NCBI GenBank assembly: GCA_030066795.1
Contig: JASJAW010000020.1
Coordinates: 1-62,779 of the forward strand
From: Dinoroseobacter sp.
Lineage (GTDB): Bacteria > Pseudomonadota > Alphaproteobacteria > Rhodobacterales > Rhodobacteraceae
Direction of reading: 5' to 3'
Length of the DNA stretch: 62,779 nt
Position 1 is the stretch's first letter. Every line of letters starts with the position of its first letter. The notes below the pieces were generated by a model. It worked only from the letters and a program-made list of their open reading frames with translations. It was not told the origin of the DNA and made no database searches. Positions 34,603 to 42,226 of this stretch are shown here, one piece after another. Both the position numbers and the translations under genes were made by a program.

Positions 34603-35526
34603 CTAATAGTCCACAATGCACCGACTGCCGTCCGCTTCCCTGAAATAACCCAGACACGCATCCACGAAGTGCTGAACAAGGCGTCTGGGTCTTGATCGGT
34701 TGTAAGCGATGGCAAGCGTCAGAGGAGGCAAGGGATCCCTGATCGGTACACTCGCCAAAGTTCCTCCACTGTAGGAGGTCTTGGTCAAAGGTTGCATGTT
34801 GAGCAATGCACAGCCGTAGCCAGCACTCACAAGACTGCGAACCATCTCGGTCGAGTTGGCATAAGCCGCGACAGTGTACTCCGCGGCGAAGCCCTCGAAC
34901 AGCCGGTGGTAATAAGTCGAGACGACCGGTTTGTTGAGAACGACCAATGGTTCTCGGGCGATCTCGGCCATGCTCACACTGCTGCGCTGCGCCAAGGGAT
35001 GTGAAGCGGGCAGCAGGCAATAGGCAGGCGCCTTGATCAGAATGTCAAAGTCGATGGAGGCATGCGCCCCCTCGCTGGCAAACAGTATGACGTCATAAGC
35101 ACCGGTCAGAAGCCCCGCCTGAGCAGCATCATTGTCGCATTCCTCGAGGTGAAGCACCGCGCCGCTGCCCGGCGGGATAAATGCTGAAAAGATGCCTGGA
35201 AAAAATGCGGGCGCAACGGGCGCATAGTATCCAACGCGCAATTCACCCCCCAGGGACTGTTTGAGTTCCGCCCCCTCAGTAAGGATTGACTGATAGTCTT
35301 CGAGAAGGCGTTCGAACTTTTGCGCGATCTGTCGACCGCTCGCGTTGGCTTCAATCCCACGCGAGCGCTGGCGATTGACCAAGGTGAGCTCAAGAGTTTG
35401 TTCAACCTGATCTATGGCGGCGGAAACTGCCGAGGCGGCGATATTCAGCTCGTCAGCAGCCTTGGAGATGCTCCCGCAAGCTACGGCGGTGTTGAAGTAG
35501 CGCATGGATTTCAGCGAGATCGGCAT
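34603..35526 (-). CDS. LysR-family transcriptional regulator
   Basis: This 307-residue LysR protein has the usual N-terminal helix-turn-helix (FNTAVACGSISKAADELNIA, then ASAVSAAIDQVEQTL) and a co-inducer domain (ELRVGYYAPVAPAFFPGIF through SLVSAGYGCALLNMQP). It is divergent from the sterol-desaturase-like gene, with only 59 bases between starts, so it most likely regulates that gene and the coupled PanB-fold gene. The inducer is unknown. An AAATC-N9-GATTT dyad lies directly before its start codon. Confidence 0.9.
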   Translation of the reverse strand: MPISLKSMRYFNTAVACGSISKAADELNIAASAVSAAIDQVEQTLELTLVNRQRSRGIEANASGRQIAQKFERLLEDYQSILTEGAELKQSLGGELRVGYYAPVAPAFFPGIFSAFIPPGSGAVLHLEECDNDAAQAGLLTGAYDVILFASEGAHASIDFDILIKAPAYCLLPASHPLAQRSSVSMAEIAREPLVVLNKPVVSTYYHRLFEGFAAEYTVAAYANSTEMVRSLVSAGYGCALLNMQPLTKTSYSGGTLASVPIRDPLPPLTLAIAYNRSRPRRLVQHFVDACLGYFREADGSRCIVDY

Positions 35527-35529
35527 CTT

Positions 35530-35548
35530 AAATCTGTTTTTCCGATTT
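35530..35548. promoter_or_regulatory. Candidate LysR box in the divergent promoter
   Basis: AAATC and GATTT flank nine bases in the 59-base gap between the LysR gene and the hydroxylase gene. The dyad fits the loose LysR box form and position, but the arms are short. Confidence 0.4.
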
Positions 35549-35585
35549 AGTTCATCTCTTCATTCTGTTTGTTGAGGTAAAGGGG

Positions 35586-36605
35586 ATGTGTCAATCTTCC
35601 ATGCGAATTGCGGAGCGGAGCAAAATGCCAGAAGAGCAACTTAAGGGATGGAACTATCTACCCGACGTTCCCTTAAAGACCTCGCCATTTTTTATCTGGC
35701 CTCTGAACCCGGTCGAGATCGCGAAGTGGGTTTGGAACTCGTGGTTTCTCATCACAGAAAAACTGATCATCCTTGGCATCGCGTTCGTATGCTACTTTTG
35801 GTTTCAGCCGTCACTCGAAACCGTCAAAACCTTTCAGATCGACTGGATCGCGCAAATGTATGTGCGCAATGTCCTGCTGACGCTCTTGGTTGCAGGATCT
35901 CTGCACCTGTGGTTCTACACCTATTCCGCACAAGGCCAGAAACTGAAGTTCGACCCGCGCCCTCTCATGGTCAACGGCAGGCAATTCACGCTGGGCGGAC
36001 AGGTCCGCGACAACATGTTCTGGACCTTGGGAACCGGAGTTCTGATCTGGACCGCTTTTGAAGTGCTGATGTTCTGGGCGTTGGCGAACGGACATATGCG
36101 GCTCATTACCTTTGAGGCCAACCCGGTCTGGTTCGTCGCGATATTCTTTCTTATCCCGATCTGGGAGAGCTTCTATTTCTACGTCATCCATCGCGCGCTC
36201 CACTTCCCGTTCCTCTACAAGCATGTGCACGCGCTGCATCACCGGAACATCAATGTCGGACCGTGGTCGGGCATGTCGATGCACCCGGTCGAGCAGTTCA
36301 TCTTTCTCGGGTCAGTTCTTGTCCACCTCGTCATCGGTGCACACCCGGTCCATATCCTGTTCCATCTGCAGTATTATTTCCTTACCGCCATCACGACACA
36401 TACGGGGTTTCAGGGCCTTCTGATCAACGACAAGAACCGCCTCGCGCTTGGGACATTCCACCACCAGATGCACCACCGATATTTCGAGTGTAACTACGGC
36501 AGCCTCGAAATCCCGTGGGACAAATGGTTCGGTTCCTTCCATGACGGGACAGTGGCCGCGAATGAGAAGATGCAGGCACGCCGCAAAAGGCTGATGGGCC
36601 AATGA
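35586..36605 (+). CDS. Sterol desaturase / fatty-acid hydroxylase superfamily membrane protein
   Basis: This is a membrane di-iron oxygenase of about 339 residues. The eight-histidine pattern is visible in HRALH (about residue 205), HALHHRN (about 217) and FHHQMHHRYFE (about 298), with membrane segments near 50-72, 93-110, 143-165, 183-203 and 240-260. Family members hydroxylate or desaturate lipids using O2. Starts at 35586 (AAAGGGG before it), 35601 and 35625 (GGAGCGGAG before it) are all possible; the extra residues are not decisive. Its stop overlaps the start of the PanB-fold gene, so the two are coupled. Substrate unknown. Confidence 0.85.
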   Translation: MCQSSMRIAERSKMPEEQLKGWNYLPDVPLKTSPFFIWPLNPVEIAKWVWNSWFLITEKLIILGIAFVCYFWFQPSLETVKTFQIDWIAQMYVRNVLLTLLVAGSLHLWFYTYSAQGQKLKFDPRPLMVNGRQFTLGGQVRDNMFWTLGTGVLIWTAFEVLMFWALANGHMRLITFEANPVWFVAIFFLIPIWESFYFYVIHRALHFPFLYKHVHALHHRNINVGPWSGMSMHPVEQFIFLGSVLVHLVIGAHPVHILFHLQYYFLTAITTHTGFQGLLINDKNRLALGTFHHQMHHRYFECNYGSLEIPWDKWFGSFHDGTVAANEKMQARRKRLMGQ

Positions 36606-37384
36606 GCATGTCACTGACGGTAATGGATCTGCTCGCGCTCAAGGGTGTTCGTCAGATCAGCTATGTGCAGGTCGCGCGCGCGGAAGAGGCCATCGCAGCC
36701 TCTGAAGCCGGGATGGACATGATCGGTACGGCCTTTCTGCCCGAGCGCGCGCATTTCGCCAAAGCTGTTCCGAACACGCATTTTCAGTTCGGTTTGCCGT
36801 GGGGCAAACATGCCAATGCGACGGAAGCTCTGCGGGACGCAATGGCGGCCATGCAGGCGGGCGCACAATCCGTCTATTGCGGCATGAGCCCCTCGGTCGT
36901 TGAGGTCCTCGCGCGCGAAGGCGTGCCGGTGATCTGCCATGTCGGTCTGGTTCCACCGAAAGCAACTTGGACCGGTGGCTATCGCGCCGTCGGGAAAACA
37001 CTGGCGCAGGCAAGAAAGGTGTGGTTGCAGGTACAGGAGTTTGAACAGGCCGGTGCTTTTGCCGTGGAAATGGAGGTGGTGGCCGCAAATCTTGCCTCCC
37101 AGATTTCCACACGGACTAGCATGCTTACGATTTCATTGGGCTCTGGCGGGGGCTGCGACGCGCAGTATTTGTTTTCAGCGGATATTCTCGGTGAGAACAG
37201 AGGCCATATACCGCGCCATGCAAAGACTTACAGAAACTTCGCTGCGGAGCGTGATCGTCTGCAGGATGAACGGATTGCGGCTTACAAAGAGTTTATAGCA
37301 GACGTCAATTCCGGCGCGTTTCCGGAAGCTCGGAATACCGTCGATGTTGATGACCGAATCCTGCGATCGATCTGGAGCGACTGA
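36602..37384 (+). CDS. PanB-fold protein (ketopantoate hydroxymethyltransferase-like) with altered metal site
   Basis: The 260-residue protein aligns by eye with PanB, which adds a hydroxymethyl group from methylene-THF to 2-oxoisovalerate. Shared elements are an early TIM-barrel strand (GMDMIGTAF), VPVICHVGLVPPKATWTGGY, FAVEMEVVAANLASQIS (position of the catalytic Glu) and GSGGGCDAQYLFSADILGE. However, the usual GDS metal motif near residue 45 is not visible, and QSVYCGMS stands where PanB has its metal-binding Glu strand. A function other than pantothenate synthesis is therefore likely. Coupling to the di-iron hydroxylase gene and the LysR neighbour suggests a specialised, possibly catabolic, pathway. 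Confidence 0.7.
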   Translation: MSMSLTVMDLLALKGVRQISYVQVARAEEAIAASEAGMDMIGTAFLPERAHFAKAVPNTHFQFGLPWGKHANATEALRDAMAAMQAGAQSVYCGMSPSVVEVLAREGVPVICHVGLVPPKATWTGGYRAVGKTLAQARKVWLQVQEFEQAGAFAVEMEVVAANLASQISTRTSMLTISLGSGGGCDAQYLFSADILGENRGHIPRHAKTYRNFAAERDRLQDERIAAYKEFIADVNSGAFPEARNTVDVDDRILRSIWSD

Positions 37385-37507
37385 CGCCAAATGGTGCCTT
37401 CAAGTGGTGCCTATTCCAATGGCGAAGTTAAGAAAACTCCGCCTCGCATTCAAAGCCATGTGGACCCACCATTTGTCGGTCTTGCATTTCTTGAAATACG
37501 ATTTCTT

Positions 37508-38386
37508 TCAGTCAGAAGCTGCTGCCAAGGCTGACGCGATGTCGGGTACAATTGCGTCTACGAGAAACTGACTGCAATGCTCAGCGAACATCCCGGCCGC
37601 ATTTCCACCGACAAGTACTTTAGGGTAGAAGGGCAGGGCGCGTATCTTCAAGATCGCCCGATGCACGTCTTTGGCGTCTCTCCGCTCTCCCACAGTAAAC
37701 CCGACAATATGAGGTCTTCTGGTCTTAACGTTCCGCACGACCTCGGCGTCGGACGCGTTCAGGAGCAAATCTGTTTCCCATTGATCGTACTCACGAAATG
37801 CATGGGCCGCCAAGATTACGCCAAGCACATGCCGCTGCCGCGAGAGGGCCGCAAAAAGCACAGGTCGAGTGGATCCGGCGCTGCAGTCTGGTCTGACAGT
37901 TGCCCTCCATGATCTGGAGATCAATTGCGTACGTGCGACCGCAACGGTCATGTCAGAGAAGCACAGCTTATCTTGATCCCAGCGCTTCCCAAGCAATCGA
38001 ATTGCGGGGGCTAAGGCATCATCCGCTAACTCTGTTCTGTCCATATGCGAGGCAAGAAGCCTTTCACAAAGCGTCAGTGCCGCGTTGTCGTCGGAGCCGA
38101 CCAACAACGTGGCAAGGGCGTCTGTGATTAGATCGGAAGAGGGTATTTGGTTTTCTTGCCTGTTGTCTTGAGTGCGGGAAAGTACTGCCGAAAGGCGCGC
38201 GTGTAGGTCGGGTTTTACCGATGGCGCTGAGGCCTTCGAAGCCCTCTGAGCAGTCCCGTGCTCAGGACTCTCCCAGTGGTCCCTGATTTGTGGGGCCTTC
38301 AGCCGGTTGGCGGCAGGGAACTTAGGCGACGCTTTTTGTATCAGCACCGCTTTTCCGTGACTCAGAACCGTCGGAACGCCCAGCAT
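37508..38386 (-). CDS. B12-binding-domain-like regulator (PpaA/AerR-type)
   Basis: The protein has about 292 residues. A helical domain around LITDALATLLVGSDDNAALT, LADDALAPAIRLLGKRWDQD and DMTVAVARTQLISRSWR matches the B12-binding cap module, and a Rossmann-like domain follows: RPVLFAALSRQRHVLGVILA, then IVGFTVGERRDAKDVHR and YPKVLVGGNAAGMFAE. In PpaA/AerR antirepressors of Rhodobacterales this domain binds haem or cobalamin. In the DxHxxG motif only the His and Gly remain (QRHVLG, Asp to Gln). The start is uncertain (ATG 38386 or GTG 38428). No photosynthesis genes are present, so a stand-alone redox or light regulator is only a guess. Confidence 0.7.
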   Translation of the reverse strand: MLGVPTVLSHGKAVLIQKASPKFPAANRLKAPQIRDHWESPEHGTAQRASKASAPSVKPDLHARLSAVLSRTQDNRQENQIPSSDLITDALATLLVGSDDNAALTLCERLLASHMDRTELADDALAPAIRLLGKRWDQDKLCFSDMTVAVARTQLISRSWRATVRPDCSAGSTRPVLFAALSRQRHVLGVILAAHAFREYDQWETDLLLNASDAEVVRNVKTRRPHIVGFTVGERRDAKDVHRAILKIRALPFYPKVLVGGNAAGMFAEHCSQFLVDAIVPDIASALAAASD

Positions 38387-38553
38387 TCTGGAAGGGTAAC
38401 ATCTCCTCTCAAAGACGTCATGACCCACATCAAATGCCTAAGAAAATAGCGCTTCTCCGCCCAAAGAAACGACCCATGTGCTTCTTGCAAGGAGGTATGG
38501 CCAAATGTGGCTCTGTGCTGAGCCCGGTACTCAATGGGGAGCAGAGACTTCCT

Positions 38554-38781
38554 CTAAGACCGTGGCCGCCATGCCATATTCATGTAGATGTCTCCGGCTT
38601 TAAGTTCATCCAGCATCTGCTTTAAACGCTTGAGTTTTGTTTCCTGGCGTTTGGCCTGGTTGATCCATCCAAGATAATCATTGCGCTGATACCAGGGACG
38701 GTCGTGATAGCGGCCTTGCAGGCCGTGTGCTTGCAAAGCTACGCGGACGAACTCAGGCATTGGGTTTGTGGGTCGCTTCAT
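38554..38781 (-). CDS. YdeI/OmpD-associated-family small protein
   Basis: This small basic protein of 75 residues matches the C-terminal region of the YdeI / OmpD-associated family: YHDRPWYQRNDYLGWINQAK followed by RQETKLKRLKQMLDEL and IYMNM, a conserved block in that family. The N-terminal domain of larger members is missing. This short form is common in alphaproteobacteria. Function is unknown; the family is linked by name only to bacteriocin or peptide resistance. It is a single gene with a clear ATG at 38781. Confidence 0.75.
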   Translation of the reverse strand: MKRPTNPMPEFVRVALQAHGLQGRYHDRPWYQRNDYLGWINQAKRQETKLKRLKQMLDELKAGDIYMNMAWRPRS

Positions 38782-38973
38782 TCAGCCAATCCCCTCTTTC
38801 GCATAGCATAGCATAGTTTGCGGCGATGTGAGTTGCTCCGAAAGTGACTGTTCTGTTCATGGAGCGGGCGCTCAGGTTCAAGCGAACCCTGGTGACCCAC
38901 GCAAAACTGGTGGCTCGTCAGGCTGAAGGTTCTTGCTGTGTCTGACTGCGGAGCTTGGCTCTTGCCAACGGCC

Positions 38974-39327
38974 TCAGTCTTCGGAGGCAGTTTTGCGCTT
39001 TTCTGTCAGGCGCTCGAGCTCTTTGTCGAGGAAATAAGCCATGAACACACGGATTACGACCAGTGCCGCGACTATCCCCAGATCCTCTAGCGTGCGGCTG
39101 GCGATGCTGTGCAGAACATCCGATACAATCAACAATTCAAGTGCCAGCAAAATCAGCGACCCCAGACTGACCCGTACTTCATAGACCAGTTTGTCGGGGT
39201 TTGTTCCTTTGAAGAAGCCTCTGATGCACAATATGACGATCGTCAGAATCCATATTCCAAGCAGGACGACGACCAATAAGTCGATTGCGTCGGCTAAAAA
39301 CTCAGCGGCATGTGAAACGAATGACAC
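38974..39327 (-). CDS. DUF1622 family membrane protein
   Basis: This 117-residue protein has three hydrophobic segments (about residues 14-36, 54-72 and 82-98) separated by VYEVRVSLGSLILLALELLI, which carries the R-x-x-L-G-x-x-L-x-L-x-L-E-x-L-I pattern of DUF1622. The C-terminus ends with a charged helix (KELERLTEKRKTASED) in the cytoplasm. Function is unknown. It is a single leftward gene divergent from the patatin-GntP pair. Confidence 0.8.
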   Translation of the reverse strand: MSFVSHAAEFLADAIDLLVVVLLGIWILTIVILCIRGFFKGTNPDKLVYEVRVSLGSLILLALELLIVSDVLHSIASRTLEDLGIVAALVVIRVFMAYFLDKELERLTEKRKTASED

Positions 39328-39659
39328 GATGGAACCTGCAGCATGTGGTCTAAGGTTACTCGAAGCATACGTGGATCAGAGTGGGCCTCAAGTGCGTTTG
39401 ACCTCTACTTATGCACCCATGCTGTTACGCAGGAGTGGAAGATTGACCGTCTGCGGCGGAACGCGTTTTCGTCATGCCTGCTTCCTAAGCGGGCAGCCTG
39501 TTTTCTTCGACCATTGGCTGCCGACGATTTGTGCCATTTCGGCGCGGCTGCAATCTTCGTTGGCGTGGTCGGCTTTCCTGTGCATAACAAACAAAAAGAA
39601 GTTGATTAGTTGCCTACTATTGAGACCCCAAGATTCTGCTTGGAGGCATTGGATCGAAA
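39328..39659. other. Divergent intergenic region, no gene recognised
   Basis: It separates the DUF1622 gene from the patatin gene. Short frames here have no family match. A GGAGG precedes the patatin ATG by about 12 bases. Confidence 0.45.
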
Positions 39660-40745
39660 ATGGCTGCAAAGAAACGAACCCCGGTCAGGGTCGACGTTGC
39701 CCTCCAAGGAGGCGGATCGCACGGAGCATTCACGTGGGGCGTGCTGGATCGGCTTCTGGATGAAGACTGGATCGAAATCGTCGGTGTGTCGGGAACGAGC
39801 GCGGGCGCCATGAATTCGGTCGCACTCGTTCAAGGACTGGCAGAAGGGGGGGGCGAGAGGGCCAAAGCGCTTCTGAGTGCCTATTGGACCACCGTGAGTG
39901 AAGCGGCCAAGCTCAGCCCGATCCGACGCGGACCATTGGATCGCCTCTTCGGTCGGTGGTCGCTCGACTTCTCCCCCACTTATATGGCTTCAGAGATTTT
40001 CGGGCGTGTGTTTTCACCTTACCAGTTGAACCCCATGAATGTGAATCCGCTACGGGACATAGTAGCGGAATGTTTCGATTTCGAGGTCGTGAACTCCGCC
40101 GATGCAATCAAGCTGTTTCTTTGTGCCACCAATGTCCGCACAGGCCGTCCCAAGGTATTCCGACAACCGGATATCTCGGTGGATGCGGTCATGGCCTCAG
40201 CCTGCCTTCCCAAGATGTTCAAAGCGGTCGAGATCGACGGCGAAGCGTATTGGGACGGTGGCTTCATGGGGAACCCGCCGCTTTTTCCCCTTATCGATGA
40301 AACGGATGCCCGCGACGTTATCCTCGTGAAAATTAATCCGTTCGAGCGCGCCGAAGTTCCAACCACCGCTGCAGAAATCGACAATCGTCTGAACGAGATC
40401 ACCTTCAACAGCAGTCTGATAAAGGAACTTCGCTCGATAGGGTTTCTCTGGGAAATCATTCATCAGGAAAACCTGGACCGGGAGGCATACCGGGATTCAC
40501 GTCTTCACGTTATTGGCGCGGAGGATGAGATGTCTCGGCTTGGCGCATCAAGTAAACTCAATGCCGAAGGCGCCTTCCTCCGGCACCTCTATGATATCGG
40601 ACACGCCGCGGCGTCTGAGTGGCTCAACGCGCATGGTGACAAGGTCGGAAACAGGCCAAGCTGGTCACCTGAACCGCTCTGGGAAGAAAGCCTGCAGCCT
40701 GCGCATCTCGCGCCTGGCACTAAATCAAGGCTGTCCAGCATATGA
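39660..40745 (+). CDS. Patatin-like phospholipase/hydrolase (cytoplasmic)
   Basis: This serine hydrolase uses a Ser-Asp dyad. The oxyanion loop is LQGGGSHGAFTWGVLD (residues about 14-29), the nucleophile elbow is GVSGTSAGAMN (GxSxG), and the catalytic Asp is in YWDGGFMGNPPLFPL. At 361 residues there is no signal peptide, so it acts inside the cell. Relatives hydrolyse phospholipids or, in some bacteria, stored polyesters. Its stop overlaps the start of the GntP-type permease gene (ATGA), a coupling that hints that both handle related acyl or hydroxy-acid compounds; this is inference. Confidence 0.9.
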   Translation: MAAKKRTPVRVDVALQGGGSHGAFTWGVLDRLLDEDWIEIVGVSGTSAGAMNSVALVQGLAEGGGERAKALLSAYWTTVSEAAKLSPIRRGPLDRLFGRWSLDFSPTYMASEIFGRVFSPYQLNPMNVNPLRDIVAECFDFEVVNSADAIKLFLCATNVRTGRPKVFRQPDISVDAVMASACLPKMFKAVEIDGEAYWDGGFMGNPPLFPLIDETDARDVILVKINPFERAEVPTTAAEIDNRLNEITFNSSLIKELRSIGFLWEIIHQENLDREAYRDSRLHVIGAEDEMSRLGASSKLNAEGAFLRHLYDIGHAAASEWLNAHGDKVGNRPSWSPEPLWEESLQPAHLAPGTKSRLSSI

Positions 40746-42193
40746 CCGATCTTCTGGGTATTCTGGCCCCGCTGCTTCTGTTGATGTTCCTGGCATTCAA
40801 GGGCGTCACGTTGCTTATTCTCGCCCCCCTGATGGCGTTGCTGGCAGCGGTTATGACGGGCGGTCTCCCTCCAATCGCTGCATTTACCCAAGTGTTCATG
40901 CAGAACACGGCTGACTTCATCTTTGCCTTCTTTCCGTTGTTTTTTCTGGGCGCGATCTTCGGCAAGCTGATGGATGACAGCGGCTCTGCCGAAGCAATCG
41001 CCCGGTGGGTGGTCGCGAAGCTGGGAACGGGTAACGCCATTCTATCAGTTGTCATTTGCTGCGCGGTCCTGACCTACGGAGGGGTGTCGCTTTTCGTAGT
41101 CGCGTTTGCGATTTTTCCCATTGCCGCTGCCCTGTTCCGTGATGCAAACGTGCCAAAGCGTTTCATTCCTGGAGCCATTGCACTGGGTGCCTTCACCTTC
41201 ACGATGTCCGCACTGCCCGGCACCCCGGCCATCCAGAACGCGATTCCGATGCCCTATTTTGGTACGACAGCCTTTGCTGCCCCCGGTCTGGGAATTGTAG
41301 CGGCGGCGATCATGTTCGGACTGGGCGTTCTTTGGCTCAATCGGCGCGCCGGGGCAGCGATGGCTGCGGGGGAAGGATACGGAAACCACGAAGACGAGTT
41401 ACCGGACCCCGACTCCGTTATGCGCGCCCATGCCCAGAACGAAGGCTTCGACGTTAACGAAATTGAGGTCGGCGCTCTCCACGCAGGCCAGCCTGGCATC
41501 CTCCTTGCAGTGGCCCCGATCGTTATTGTTGTGCTGGTCAACTTCGTGTTCGTTTCCGTCATCGTTCCCACCATGGACACGAGTTATCTCGCGCTCCCGC
41601 TGTTTGGCGAAACTTCTATCGAAGCTGTCCGCGGCGTATGGGCGATTGTCGTTGCCCTCACAGCATCAATCATCTTCCTGGTTGCTGCCAACTGGCGGCG
41701 CTACGACGATCTGCGCGATACGATGAACAAGGGGGCAGATGCCTCTGTGCTGCCGATCTTCAATACGGCTAGCCTTGTTGGGTTCGGCGGCGTGATCGCG
41801 GCCCTTCCCGCATTTGCGCTGGTTACTGACAGCCTTTTGTCGGCCAGCGGTGGAAACCCCTACGTCTCGGTCGCCATGTCCGTGAGCGCGCTCTCAGCTA
41901 TGACGGGCTCAGCATCGGGAGGGATGAGCATTGCCCTCGATGCCTTGGGCGAAACATTTCGGACGCTGGCAGAAACCAGTGGCGCGTCTTTGGAAGCGAT
42001 GCACCGGGTGACCTCCGTTGCCTCGGGCGCGCTGGATGCTCTGCCTCATAACGGGGCTGTGATTACAGTCCTGGCGATCGCCAAGCTTACTCACAAGGAC
42101 AGCTATTTCGACATTTTTGTCACCGCCGTTGTTATCCCCTTTGTGGCACTGGTGGCGATAATTGTTCTGGCCAGTCTCTTTGGCGGGTTCTGA
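40742..42193 (+). CDS. GntP-family permease
   Basis: This 483-residue inner-membrane transporter has about 12-13 hydrophobic segments, with the GntP-type pattern FFPLFFLGAIFGKLMDDSGS, AEAIARWVVAKLG and VLTYGGVSLFVVAFAIFPIA near the N-terminus and GSASGGMSIALDALG near the end. GntP members carry gluconate and other hydroxy acids; some carry 3-hydroxybutyrate. The start overlaps the patatin stop. With the lipase partner, a short hydroxy acid such as 3-hydroxybutyrate is a reasonable guess, but the sequence alone does not show it. Confidence 0.87.
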   Translation: MTDLLGILAPLLLLMFLAFKGVTLLILAPLMALLAAVMTGGLPPIAAFTQVFMQNTADFIFAFFPLFFLGAIFGKLMDDSGSAEAIARWVVAKLGTGNAILSVVICCAVLTYGGVSLFVVAFAIFPIAAALFRDANVPKRFIPGAIALGAFTFTMSALPGTPAIQNAIPMPYFGTTAFAAPGLGIVAAAIMFGLGVLWLNRRAGAAMAAGEGYGNHEDELPDPDSVMRAHAQNEGFDVNEIEVGALHAGQPGILLAVAPIVIVVLVNFVFVSVIVPTMDTSYLALPLFGETSIEAVRGVWAIVVALTASIIFLVAANWRRYDDLRDTMNKGADASVLPIFNTASLVGFGGVIAALPAFALVTDSLLSASGGNPYVSVAMSVSALSAMTGSASGGMSIALDALGETFRTLAETSGASLEAMHRVTSVASGALDALPHNGAVITVLAIAKLTHKDSYFDIFVTAVVIPFVALVAIIVLASLFGGF

Positions 42194-42226
42194 TCCCTCG
42201 TTCTAACGTTTGCGCTTGAAAGCAAG

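Noticed and set aside
37508..38386. Photosynthesis gene cluster regulator
   Set aside because: PpaA-like features are present, but no bacteriochlorophyll, carotenoid or puf/puh genes lie in the window.
38801..38816. Three tandem GCATA units
   Set aside because: Too short to be a meaningful repeat array; probably chance or slippage.
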